This document shows positions 35,598 through 43,837 of a DNA stretch of 64,000 bases, one piece after another; position 1 is the first letter of the stretch; each line of letters starts with the position of its first letter. Location of the stretch: assembly GCF_001889005.1 (NCBI RefSeq), contig NZ_CP018153.1:1708501-1772500 (forward strand), written 5' to 3'. This stretch comes from Christiangramia salexigens. GTDB lineage: Bacteria > Bacteroidota > Bacteroidia > Flavobacteriales > Flavobacteriaceae. A program made the translations under genes and the position numbers. The notes under the pieces were generated by a model, which worked only from the letters and a program-made list of their open reading frames with translations, made no database searches and had not been told where the DNA came from.

Positions 35598-35738
35598 ATG
35601 AAAAAAATATTCATTTTACTGGCACTTACGTTTACTACCAGTATCGTAATGACTTCATGTCGGGAGGAATCTAAGACCGAGAAAGCGGTCGAAAAAGTTG
35701 AAGATGTTGCCGACGATATTGAAGACGAAATGGATTAA
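35598..35738 (+). CDS. Tiny lipoprotein, paralogue of the preceding gene
   Basis: A 46-residue frame starting with ATG 35598: MKKIFILLALTFTTS, then MTSCREE and an acidic tail ending DDIEDEMD. Signal sequence, lipobox cysteine at position 21 and the CRE(T/E) residues after it line up with the 94-residue neighbour, so this is a shortened paralogue in the same operon. It ends before a strong terminator. It is short enough to be overlooked by gene finders. Confidence 0.7.
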   Translation: MKKIFILLALTFTTSIVMTSCREESKTEKAVEKVEDVADDIEDEMD

Positions 35739-35780
35739 TGAAAACGGTATGATTTACCGGTTTCATAACTAACCAACCTG

Positions 35781-35820
35781 AAGAACCCTTTTTTTTTACA
35801 GAAAAGGGTTCTTTATTTTT
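35781..35820. terminator. Terminator between lipoprotein pair and S24 regulator
   Basis: Arms AAGAACCCTTTT (35781-35792) and AAAAGGGTTCTT (35802-35813) flanked by T/A runs. It overlaps the stop codon of the convergent regulator gene. Confidence 0.8.
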
Positions 35821-36580
35821 TAAAGGATCTTAATTCTCTTTTTAATTCTTGCATAGATTGCTGTAGTTCCTGAAACAACCCGTTATTTGTGGGATTATCC
35901 AGGTTGAAGGTAAGTTTGGAATTTACCTGCCAGATCTCCTGAATATCATGAACATTGATCTCTAATGGCAAATATTCCTCATTACTCGATATCAACAATA
36001 CTTTAGAAGGATCGGGTAGCTTTTGTAGCTTCTTTACCAGAACCGAATCATACATCACCACCACATAGACTTTGTTATTGCTGGCTTCTTCAATACTGGG
36101 CACTGCTTTTCCCATCACCCACTCTCCCGGACGGTAATCTGGTAACATGGAATCCCCTTCTATCTGGAAACCTCTGTAGGTCGCATTTCTGAATTCCGGC
36201 AAGGGAATATCAAAAGCCGGTAATTGATTATACCACTCCACATCCTGAACATTATGAGGATAACCTGCAGCAGCCTTTTGATTAACCAGCACAATATTTT
36301 CATTATCTGCATTATCTACAGTGATCACCTTTGGACTAACATCGCCCTTAGAGATCTTAAGGTATTTTTGACCACTTTGTCCAAAAAGCCAAAGCGGGTT
36401 TATTCCAAATTGCCTGAGTAATTCGGCAACCACTTTCCCGGAAAGCTTGGTACGCCCTCGTTCGATATCGGCAGTAGAATTCTTTATACCCAGAAGCTCT
36501 GCGAACTCCGATTGGGTATAATTATTTTCTTCTCTTACTTCCTTAAAGTGTTTGATCTCTATTGATCCCGGTGTCCCCAT
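35813..36580 (-). CDS. HTH/S24 (LexA-like) transcriptional regulator
   Basis: A 255-residue protein with an N-terminal XRE-type helix-turn-helix (about 7-60; YTQSEFAELLGIKNSTADIE) and a C-terminal S24 peptidase domain (about 95-235). Self-cleavage residues appear present: the AAAGYP site (A105-G106), serine in GDSML (S144) and lysine in LVKKL (K183/K184). Such proteins are phage-repressor or SOS-like regulators, but no phage genes are nearby. A short coiled-coil tail (QELQQSMQELKRELR) follows. It has its own promoter with a GGAATATTTCC dyad between promoter and start, suggesting autoregulation. Confidence 0.82.
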   Translation of the reverse strand: MGTPGSIEIKHFKEVREENNYTQSEFAELLGIKNSTADIERGRTKLSGKVVAELLRQFGINPLWLFGQSGQKYLKISKGDVSPKVITVDNADNENIVLVNQKAAAGYPHNVQDVEWYNQLPAFDIPLPEFRNATYRGFQIEGDSMLPDYRPGEWVMGKAVPSIEEASNNKVYVVVMYDSVLVKKLQKLPDPSKVLLISSNEEYLPLEINVHDIQEIWQVNSKLTFNLDNPTNNGLFQELQQSMQELKRELRSFKK

Positions 36581-36593
36581 AATTATTCGATTA

Positions 36594-36604
36594 GGAATAT
36601 TTCC
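36594..36604. promoter_or_regulatory. Dyad between promoter and start of the S24 regulator
   Basis: GGAATATTTCC (GGAA-TAT-TTCC) lies between the -7 box and the ATG, inside a wider GATTA...TAATC imperfect repeat (36589-36615). Position suits an autoregulatory operator. Confidence 0.4.
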
Positions 36605-36614
36605 AAAATTTAAT

Positions 36615-36646
36615 CAAAAATATCGGATAAAATCCTAACTCACCAA
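36615..36646 (-). promoter_or_regulatory. Promoter of the S24 regulator
   Basis: Minus strand TTG (36644-36646), 21-base spacer, TATTTTTG (36615-36622). Both elements match the Bacteroidota consensus. Confidence 0.7.
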
Positions 36647-36672
36647 TTTTATATTAAAAAATTATGTGTAAC

Positions 36673-38652
36673 CTATTTAGCATTGAAGCCAAGAAGCCTT
36701 AATGCATTCAGCACCACCACAATGGTTGATCCTTCATGGAAGACCACTGCAATCCCGATATTAGCCCAACCAAAGATGGTTGCAGGTAATAAAAGGGCTA
36801 CTACCCCAAGACTGATCCATAAATTCTGCTTTATTATGCTATGGGCTTTTCGGCTTAACGCGATTGCAAAAGGAAGTATCTCCAGTTTATCTGCCATTAA
36901 TGCGATATCTGCAGTTTCCAGTGCCACGTCACTTCCCGCAGCTCCCATTGCAATTCCAACAGTACTGTTTGCCATGGCAGGAGCATCATTTACCCCATCC
37001 CCTACCATTGCGATCTTAGATTCTTCCTTCTTAAGCTTTTTGATCTGCTCCACCTTTTCTTCAGGAAGCAATCCTCCATAGGCATCGGTTAATCCTATCT
37101 CTGTAGCAATGGCATTTGCCACTTCCTGATTATCGCCGGTTAACATGATCATCTTACGGATTCCTGCTTTCCTGAGTCTACTAAGTGTTTCTTTTGCCGC
37201 AGCCCTTGGAGTGTCCATAAGCCCAAGAATTGCTGAAAAACTTTTGTCCTGCAATACCAGCATAACGGTCTTACCTTCAGATTCCAGCTGAATGACTCTT
37301 TCTTTTACATCGGAAGGAATCTCTTTAAGATCATCGAACAATTCCATATTCCCAATTCTTATCAGTTTCCCGTTAACCCTTCCTTTTATACCTTTCCCCT
37401 GGACTGCTTCACTCTCTGTCACCGTTGGGGTTCCATTAGTAGAACTCATTCTTTTCTTTGCATCGCGCACGAGAGCTTTGGCAAGTGGATGATTACTTGA
37501 ACTTTCAATAGCTATCACATTGCGCAACAGCTCATCATCGGAAACTCCGTTTAAAGGGATGAAATCGGTTAATTTAGGTTTGCCTTCAGTGAGCGTTCCG
37601 GTTTTATCAAATGCCAGAGCCCTCAAAGTTCCCAGGTCTTCTAATGGTTTTCCTCCTTTGATGAGTACTCCGCCTCGGGCTGCCCTGGCAATTCCACTAA
37701 GAACTGCAGATGGCGTAGAGATCGCCAACGCACATGGGCTGGCAGCTACCAATGCTGCCATGGATCTGTAAAAACTTTCCTGCCAGGTTTCATCTATGAC
37801 CAAAAAGGCAAAATTGAGCAGAACAATCAAGAGCAGAACCGCCGGCACATAGAATTTCTCGAATTTATCGGTAAGCAATTGAGTAGGCGATTTCTTCTCC
37901 TGCGCCTCCTGTACCATTGTTATAAGTCGGTTCAGGGTAGAGTCCTGGGTTTCTTTGATCACCCGGATATCTATCACATTGTCTCCATTGATCGTACCGG
38001 CAAAAACCCTGCTTTTTTCCGGGATATCCTTTTCTGAAGCATATTCCTTATCCGGATCTTCAATACGCTCCTTATCTACCGGTATACTTTCCCCGGTAAT
38101 TGGTGCCTGATTGATACTCGCATTTCCGCTTAATAAAATACCATCTGCACTTATAGTAGAATTTGGCCTTATCCTAATCGTATCCCCCACCTTCAGTTCA
38201 TCTATACTCACCTCAATAAAATCATTTCCTTTTCTTTTAAGGGCGACCTTAGGGGATAATTTTGTAAGCGCTTCAATAGATTTCCGGGCTTTATCCATAG
38301 CCAGGTGTTCCAAGGCATGACCAAGGCTAAACAGGAATAAGAGTAATGCTCCTTCTGCCCATTTATCCAGCAAAGCAGCACCTACCGCGGCTACCAGCAT
38401 TAGAAAATCTATTTCAAACCTTCCTTTTGAGATTTCCTGAATGGCTTCTTTCAAGGTGTAATAGCCTCCAAATCCATAAGAAATTACATAAAGACTCAAT
38501 ATGATCGCAAAATCAAGCTGAGAAAACTGAGATAGGAGAAAAGCTATAAGCAGAAATACACCGCTTATTATTGCAAAAATAAGTTCGGTATGTTTGCCAA
38601 ATATGCCGGATTTATGATCGTGAGTATTGGTTTCTTTACAATTATTACACAT
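36673..38652 (-). CDS. P1B-4-type heavy-metal-exporting ATPase
   Basis: A 659-residue P1B ATPase with the phosphorylated aspartate D349 in DKTGTLT, the TGES loop (187-190) and MVGDGVNDAPAMA. The transmembrane metal motif is SPC (305-307) rather than CPC, and the last helix has HEGST (639-643); together these define subgroup P1B-4, associated with Co2+, Zn2+ or Fe2+ export. The N-terminus lacks an HMA domain and has only CNNCKETNTHDH, a possible metal-binding tail. A Fur-family regulator is encoded directly upstream (96-base gap), suggesting metal-responsive control. Confidence 0.92.
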   Translation of the reverse strand: MCNNCKETNTHDHKSGIFGKHTELIFAIISGVFLLIAFLLSQFSQLDFAIILSLYVISYGFGGYYTLKEAIQEISKGRFEIDFLMLVAAVGAALLDKWAEGALLLFLFSLGHALEHLAMDKARKSIEALTKLSPKVALKRKGNDFIEVSIDELKVGDTIRIRPNSTISADGILLSGNASINQAPITGESIPVDKERIEDPDKEYASEKDIPEKSRVFAGTINGDNVIDIRVIKETQDSTLNRLITMVQEAQEKKSPTQLLTDKFEKFYVPAVLLLIVLLNFAFLVIDETWQESFYRSMAALVAASPCALAISTPSAVLSGIARAARGGVLIKGGKPLEDLGTLRALAFDKTGTLTEGKPKLTDFIPLNGVSDDELLRNVIAIESSSNHPLAKALVRDAKKRMSSTNGTPTVTESEAVQGKGIKGRVNGKLIRIGNMELFDDLKEIPSDVKERVIQLESEGKTVMLVLQDKSFSAILGLMDTPRAAAKETLSRLRKAGIRKMIMLTGDNQEVANAIATEIGLTDAYGGLLPEEKVEQIKKLKKEESKIAMVGDGVNDAPAMANSTVGIAMGAAGSDVALETADIALMADKLEILPFAIALSRKAHSIIKQNLWISLGVVALLLPATIFGWANIGIAVVFHEGSTIVVVLNALRLLGFNAK

Positions 38653-38748
38653 ACATAGAATTTAATACAATCTGTAAAAAACATGAGCTCCTTAGCCCTT
38701 TTTGATTTAAAGACTAAGATAAAAGGAAAAAGCTGCAACTAAAGTGCA

Positions 38749-39153
38749 TTAATGCTTAGAGCATTTATCACAGGTTCCTTTGATCACGAGATTCATATCC
38801 TGGGTTACAAATCCTTCGGGAAGACTTATATGTGGAATTGTATGATCTGTAAGACATGTGGTTTCATTGCAATTGGTACAATGAAAGTGAAGATGGAGGT
38901 CTCTGGAACTTTGAGGTTCATCTAAAGCATATTTTGCGATACCGGTCCCATCGTCTATTTGGTGCACCAAACCATACTTTTCGAAAGTTTTGATGGTTCG
39001 GTAGATCGTCGTACGCTCAGATCTGTCAAAATCAGATTCTATATCTGTAAGAGCTACAGCGGTACTTCTTTCTTTAAGAAATTTGAACATGAGAAGTCTC
39101 ATAGCCGTAGGGCGGATTTGGTGACTTTTCAGTAATTTTTCAATTTCTTCCAT
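38749..39153 (-). CDS. Fur-family metal-responsive regulator
   Basis: A 134-residue Fur/Zur/PerR-like repressor. Winged helix with RTTIYRTIKTFEKYGLVHQI, then HLHFHCTNCNETTCL and a C-terminal CDKCSKH: two CxxC pairs form the structural zinc site and the HxHFHC region the regulatory one. ATG 39153 is chosen because the upstream frame starts with TTG inside the promoter box. Position before the P1B-4 ATPase suggests it controls that exporter; which metal it senses is not evident. Confidence 0.88.
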   Translation of the reverse strand: MEEIEKLLKSHQIRPTAMRLLMFKFLKERSTAVALTDIESDFDRSERTTIYRTIKTFEKYGLVHQIDDGTGIAKYALDEPQSSRDLHLHFHCTNCNETTCLTDHTIPHISLPEGFVTQDMNLVIKGTCDKCSKH

Positions 39154-39171
39154 GTTCTGTAGACAGCTATA

Positions 39172-39203
39172 CAAAGTTAAGATGAAAAAGACCTAATCCA
39201 CAA
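39172..39203 (-). promoter_or_regulatory. Promoter of the Fur-family gene
   Basis: Minus strand TTG (39201-39203), 21-base spacer, TAACTTTG (39172-39179): an almost ideal Bacteroidota promoter 18 bases ahead of the ATG. Confidence 0.75.
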
Positions 39204-39240
39204 GATTTGGAAGTAATTAAAATACAGTTAAGTCTATGAG

Positions 39241-39456
39241 CTATGAGCTCACCGAATCCTTATCTGCACAGCACTTACACACCTTAACTTTTGCAGACTT
39301 TAGCTTTTCTATAGCAGAACAACTGGCGAGAATTCCGTTAGGGAACATACCTAAATATTCTCTCTCCAGAATACCGGGAAGATTTTGACAGCCATCAGAA
39401 TGTATAAGGGTAGACCCACCGGGAGCTGCAATTTTATTAGAATAGTAAAATTTCAT
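39241..39456 (-). CDS. Small cysteine-containing hypothetical protein
   Basis: A 71-residue protein, not recognised as a named family. Four cysteines cluster toward the C-terminus (ILASCSAIEKLKS then VKVCKCCADKD), with one more in HSDGCQNLPG; this pattern could bind a metal. It lies upstream of the Fur-family gene on the same strand with an 87-base gap, so a metal-related role is possible from context. No signal peptide. The alternative is that it is a chance frame, but codon use and position look genuine. Confidence 0.55.
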   Translation of the reverse strand: MKFYYSNKIAAPGGSTLIHSDGCQNLPGILEREYLGMFPNGILASCSAIEKLKSAKVKVCKCCADKDSVSS

Positions 39457-39870
39457 GTTGCAAGGTAGAGGTTAAGCCAGCCAGGAATTACTCTAATTAC
39501 TGAATGTTTTAATGTTATTAATCAGGACGTGTTAAAGTATTCTTAATGAAATTAGGCTGTAAGAAGCTTGCCAATTAAACCTTTATCTGGGTTTACCGGG
39601 GGCTAGTACAAACTCGGGAGGTAAGGTCATCTGGATCAGAAATAACTAAATCCTATTTAGAAATTAACCGATTCTATGCTAAAATTCTAAAAACCAGAAA
39701 GACTGCTAAGACAACACTTAAACCCAAGATGATATTACGATAGATATTTCCGTAATCCTCAATCACTATTGTTGGTTTTGAAAGAAAAAAGTTAAAATAT
39801 CTATTAAGAATTGAGCCTAAGGGTTTTCCCCCATTTTTAACCAAGACAGTTAGAGATGAATATTCTATAT
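39457..39870. other. Intergenic region with a possible small membrane-protein frame
   Basis: About 414 bases between two minus-strand genes. On the minus strand 39844 down to 39674 is open for 56 codons from a TTG, ending in a hydrophobic helix (NIILGLSVVLAVFLVFRILA). There is no ATG, so it may be a small membrane protein with an unusual start or a gene remnant. No other feature was recognised. Confidence 0.3.
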
Positions 39871-42438
39871 TTAATTAGAGGTTACAAAAAGTTCGAAACC
39901 ATCTACGATGTCTCCATCTATATCATTTTGAATATCAAAAAGTACCGGAGTCATAGTCATACCGATGCGTTTACTCTGATCTGGATCCATCTTCAGGCTA
40001 AAGGCTCCTGAACTAAGACCGAGAAAATGAAAATAACCATCGCTCTGGGAAAGACATTGACCAACGAGCTCATTATTTTCATCATAGATATTCAGTTTAA
40101 TTCCGCTTACCGGGATCTTCACAGTCTTTTCATCACGGTAAATAAACCCACCTATTTCACCCACCACCTCTATTGGCACTTCTACCACAGTAGTTGTATT
40201 AGGAGTAACCTCTATACTCAGGCTTTTATCTTTAAGCCTCCAGGAAATATTTGGGAAATAAGACGAGTTTAGTTCAAAATAATGCGGCATATGAGGAGTC
40301 AGCTGTGTGAAACTATATTGACCATCTGAAGATTTCTTTCTAACCCCTCCTGAATGGGATTTCACCTGCAGTTCCGGCACAACTGGCTCTGAAGCATCCT
40401 TCTTCCCATTGGCATTCAGATCCAGAAAAGCCAAAAAACTAAGGCTTCCACGACCGGGTAGCTTATCTTCACTGAATTGAATAAACTTATCATTTTGTCC
40501 CGGCTCAAAACCTCCCGAAATATATTGAGAGAAAGAGGTATTATATTTATTATAATTTGCCACTCCCCCAAATCGGGCGAAATCCAGATTATAGCGAAAG
40601 CCTAATTGAACGTTGTGTTGTTCATAATTAAAATCATAATCATAAGTAAAATTAATATTAGCCTTTTCAAAAAGATTCATTTTAAATTCACTTCGCAAAT
40701 AATTCAATGACATCGTTGAGTAACTAAAACCTAAACGCGGGATTGCAAAAAGTTTATCAGAAAATTTGATTATGCTGGACAGATCGCTTGTCGCTATTGG
40801 ATCTGCAAAATCGGTGAAAAAGGCCTGTGTATTTAAATTAAAATTTCGGCCAAAAGCAATTCCGGAGAACGTGAGTTGCGACCTTTTAAGGGTATAATTC
40901 GGGTAGTCATATTGAAGATAACTAAGTCGAGAAGTTCCTTTGAAGAATTTAGTCTTAACGGGTAAAGCCAGCCTTGCCTGGATTTCCTCACGATATCGAA
41001 ACCTTAAGGCATCCTGATCTTTATTATACCTACTGTAATTGAAATCCAAACGCAAACTGGAAGGTGAAGTGTAATTAAAGTTACCTCTAAAGCCTAGACC
41101 ATAGATATATTCCCCATTCAGAAAAAATCTTGATCTCAAATTCACTGATGAATGGACAAAAGGCATAAACCGGTTTTTATTTAATGTAGATAAATATTCC
41201 AGCCCTCCACCAATACTAAGCTGTCTGCTAAGACCATAATCCATTTTTAATTGCGAATAGAAACTCTTGTTTCTTTTTTCGAGATACCCCCCGGTTAAAC
41301 TGTATTCAAATTTACCTTTGGATAATAATTTATATGGAATATTGATATTCTTATTAATAATTTCCTCTTCTCCCCAGGGCCCATAAAGTCTGATTTCAAT
41401 TTTATTATTTCCATATAATAATGGAACATTAAAAGTATAGCGGCCCGCATTATCTGCTCTCTTATAATCTATTAATTGCTCGTTCAAATAAAGCTCTACC
41501 ATCCAGTCTGGCTGAGTGATATCGCTTAACAGATAGGTTCCAAACTCTTTTCTGGAAAATGAAGACCTATTGGTAATTTGAACTCCGATTAATGGGTCAA
41601 AAAGTGTGGAAATGGAACCGGGGTTTACTTTACCTGCAGAGACCTGTTTAAATAATTTTCCGGAATTATTTACATATCTCCATTTATAAAACTGAGCTCT
41701 GGAATCTAAATGGTTACGATTATTATAGCTGAGATCTGCAACCAGATCACCTCCCAGAAATTCGCCCCGCAAGGCAAGATCAAATCTGCGGAAATCCTGG
41801 CTTTCAGAGTTTTCAATATTTTGGACCGCCCAGGCACCATTCCCAAATTTGAAAAAGGAATGATCTCTTTTTATAACAGTATCTGCTATAAATTCCTGTT
41901 TGAGCTGCTGAAGATTTTTTCTTAACTGTTCCCTTTTTGCAACTCTTACAATAGGTAATTCAGCACTTGCCTTAAGATTGATGGATAAGCGACTAAAAAT
42001 GAATTCGTTCTCCAGGCCAAAAATATCCTCAAAATAATCTGCTTTTAGAAACAGACCGTTACCGGAAGATTTGATTGCATCTGGCCTTAAATTATAAATA
42101 CTGTCCTGATATTCTATCTTTAATTCCTGTTCGCTTATAAGATATTTATCCTTGCTATTGTAGATATAGCCATGCAGCTCACCTAATTCATTATCGTATA
42201 AGTTCTTTATCTTCAAAAAATCGAATAGCCTGGATATTGAAAGATAAACTTCCCTGCCACAAATCATACTTGGAAGTTCTATACTGCCTATATCCTCTGC
42301 TTTCAGATTCAGCCATACCTCTTCGCAATGCACTTCATCCTGAGCAAAACTGAAAGTTGAGCTAAAACCTACCCAAGCCCAAATTAGGCAAAAGGATATC
42401 TGCCGTATAACATACAGTATGGATTTTCCGGCTTTCAT
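39871..42438 (-). CDS. Usher-like outer-membrane protein of a chaperone-usher fimbrial locus
   Basis: An 855-residue exported protein. After the signal peptide (TFSFAQ, about 32) comes a small domain (about 35-160; ELPSMICGREVYLSISRLFD) unlike the classical usher N-domain, then a long beta-barrel-like region with an usher-plug-like insert (VELYLNEQLIDYKRADNAGR, then LYGPWGEEE). Toward the C-terminus lie an SdrD-like module (FLDLNANGKKDASEP) and a carboxypeptidase-regulatory-like module (SGIKLNIYDENNELVGQCLS). Its place after a PapD-like chaperone and DUF4402 subunits argues for the usher, the assembly pore. The call rests on architecture and context; sequence similarity to proteobacterial ushers is low. 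Confidence 0.68.
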   Translation of the reverse strand: MKAGKSILYVIRQISFCLIWAWVGFSSTFSFAQDEVHCEEVWLNLKAEDIGSIELPSMICGREVYLSISRLFDFLKIKNLYDNELGELHGYIYNSKDKYLISEQELKIEYQDSIYNLRPDAIKSSGNGLFLKADYFEDIFGLENEFIFSRLSINLKASAELPIVRVAKREQLRKNLQQLKQEFIADTVIKRDHSFFKFGNGAWAVQNIENSESQDFRRFDLALRGEFLGGDLVADLSYNNRNHLDSRAQFYKWRYVNNSGKLFKQVSAGKVNPGSISTLFDPLIGVQITNRSSFSRKEFGTYLLSDITQPDWMVELYLNEQLIDYKRADNAGRYTFNVPLLYGNNKIEIRLYGPWGEEEIINKNINIPYKLLSKGKFEYSLTGGYLEKRNKSFYSQLKMDYGLSRQLSIGGGLEYLSTLNKNRFMPFVHSSVNLRSRFFLNGEYIYGLGFRGNFNYTSPSSLRLDFNYSRYNKDQDALRFRYREEIQARLALPVKTKFFKGTSRLSYLQYDYPNYTLKRSQLTFSGIAFGRNFNLNTQAFFTDFADPIATSDLSSIIKFSDKLFAIPRLGFSYSTMSLNYLRSEFKMNLFEKANINFTYDYDFNYEQHNVQLGFRYNLDFARFGGVANYNKYNTSFSQYISGGFEPGQNDKFIQFSEDKLPGRGSLSFLAFLDLNANGKKDASEPVVPELQVKSHSGGVRKKSSDGQYSFTQLTPHMPHYFELNSSYFPNISWRLKDKSLSIEVTPNTTTVVEVPIEVVGEIGGFIYRDEKTVKIPVSGIKLNIYDENNELVGQCLSQSDGYFHFLGLSSGAFSLKMDPDQSKRIGMTMTPVLFDIQNDIDGDIVDGFELFVTSN

Positions 42439-42450
42439 GAAAGCTTGGAC

Positions 42451-42912
42451 TTACTCGTGGTAGAGGCTAAACGTCAGAAGCATATCTCCTGTGTAAAAAC
42501 CTTGGGCTACTCCATTACTAATACTAATCGTACCTCCAATGACCATTTGCGCAGGCGAATTTTGCTGAACATTGGCTACGGCAGGATTTGAAACACCAGC
42601 AGTCAAAGTGATCTGGTCTCCGTTAGCGTTCGATAAGTTTGTTGAAGGATTATCTACGGTAACAAGCATTTGAGTCTCACTATCTGTAGAGATTGTAAAT
42701 ATCCAGGGTTGATAAACCGTGGAAGGTAAAATTACCACTCCTCCATTGGCTGAACGATCTCCGTTATTTGAGATACTTATACTTCCCGAAGATATCCCGC
42801 TTAAATAAAACGAACCGAATTTGAGGTCCTGATCATTAGTGACCGTGATCGTCTGTGCATTTGTACAATGCAAATACAACATTCCTATAATGAATATTAA
42901 ATAAGACCTCAT
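42451..42912 (-). CDS. DUF4402 fimbrial-subunit-like protein (second subunit)
   Basis: A 153-residue secreted protein with signal peptide (HCTNAQ) and one DUF4402 beta-sandwich: ITVTNDQDLKFGSFYLSGIS at the start, then GGVVILPSTVY and a final GDMLLTFSLYHE. It differs from the larger pilin-like protein at 43838 but shares the DUF4402 layout (FG(S/E) strand after the start, closing Y-hydrophobic strand). Encoded between chaperone and usher, the place where minor or tip subunits are often found. Gap to the usher 12 bases. Confidence 0.72.
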   Translation of the reverse strand: MRSYLIFIIGMLYLHCTNAQTITVTNDQDLKFGSFYLSGISSGSISISNNGDRSANGGVVILPSTVYQPWIFTISTDSETQMLVTVDNPSTNLSNANGDQITLTAGVSNPAVANVQQNSPAQMVIGGTISISNGVAQGFYTGDMLLTFSLYHE

Positions 42913-42923
42913 CCTTCAGGGAA

Positions 42924-43769
42924 TTACAACTCCAGTGTAGATTGTGCATAAAGCTCTCTCCCGGGCTGCCCCATAGAATAATAGCTCACCTCGAGTTGTC
43001 CGGATGTTAGATCTGTATTTTTGAGGTCCTTTAATTGAACCTTGAATCTCCTAAGATCGGCATCAGCATAAACCGCCACACCTTTTACAAGTCCTATCCT
43101 GGATTTTTTTCCGTTTTCAGAGATATGCTGCACAATAATCTCTCCATAACTGGAGACGTTGCCGGTTCTGGTCATGTCCATAGCAAGAAAGCGAAGATCT
43201 TCTCCAACACTTTCTAATTCAAGATTTTCGAGACCTACCGAAAGTTTAGGTTCACCTTTGCGTATAATAGTAGTAATTCCGTAACCAAAAACCGGAGTTA
43301 TTCTTACTCCCATTCCATTTTCTCTACTGGCATTCCGTTGTTGCTCCATGGGTTTAACCTTGGGTACTGCACGAAGGTAAAGGTGGGATCTGTATTCACC
43401 TTCGGCTAATTGGCCGGCATTTAACAACTGTACTTTTATAAGTTGTGATTCATTTGGCGCCAGCCTAATCGTCTTTGGGAAATACCTGAGGTATTCTGAA
43501 GCACTGCGATGGCCTGGCAAAATACTATCTAATTTTTTGATCTCACCCTCTGGGGTCATCTTGATCTCCACAAAAGAAATCTTATAGGTTGCAGAATCCT
43601 TACCCGTATTGGTGAGATTAAGGGTTTTGACTCGATCCTTTTTCGCATCAAAATTAAGTCTCTTGGGATGTATTAAAAGATTGCCCTGCGAAAAAACATC
43701 ACTAATGCTAAAAAGATAGATAAGGGAGGCAAAAAAGAAACAGGTTTTATTAAATACTATTGCTCTCAT
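42924..43769 (-). CDS. PapD-like periplasmic pilus chaperone
   Basis: A 281-residue exported protein with an N-terminal Ig-like domain in the PapD pattern: NLLIHPKRLNFDAKKDRVKT, strands with TLNLTNTGKDSATYKI, then YLRYFPKTIRLAPNESQLIKV and GEYRSHLYLRAVP. These match the conserved strands of pilus chaperones (alternating hydrophobic G1 strand and the P-x-x-x-x-L-x-P segment). A second domain follows. It should hold DUF4402 subunits in the periplasm and pass them to the usher. 11 bases separate it from the next subunit gene. Confidence 0.78.
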   Translation of the reverse strand: MRAIVFNKTCFFFASLIYLFSISDVFSQGNLLIHPKRLNFDAKKDRVKTLNLTNTGKDSATYKISFVEIKMTPEGEIKKLDSILPGHRSASEYLRYFPKTIRLAPNESQLIKVQLLNAGQLAEGEYRSHLYLRAVPKVKPMEQQRNASRENGMGVRITPVFGYGITTIIRKGEPKLSVGLENLELESVGEDLRFLAMDMTRTGNVSSYGEIIVQHISENGKKSRIGLVKGVAVYADADLRRFKVQLKDLKNTDLTSGQLEVSYYSMGQPGRELYAQSTLEL

Positions 43770-43802
43770 ATTTGTAGGGTATTAAATGAAAGAAAGAAAA
43801 AA

Positions 43803-43831
43803 AGGTGCTTTAGATGACCTCTAAAGCACCT
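43803..43831 (-). terminator. Intercistronic hairpin between pilin and chaperone genes
   Basis: Perfect 12-bp arms AGGTGCTTTAGA (43803-43814) and TCTAAAGCACCT (43820-43831), loop TGACC, followed on the minus strand by a T-rich run. It begins 6 bases past the pilin stop and probably gives partial termination or 3'-end protection. Confidence 0.8.
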
Positions 43832-43837
43832 GAATTA

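Noticed and set aside
35813..36580. S24 repressor taken as evidence of a prophage
   Set aside because: No integrase, capsid, terminase or attachment repeats within the surrounding 20 kb; surrounding genes are core.
36683..37081. Plus-strand frame of 132 codons opposite the P1B-4 ATPase
   Set aside because: Antisense shadow of a gene with complete P-type ATPase motifs.
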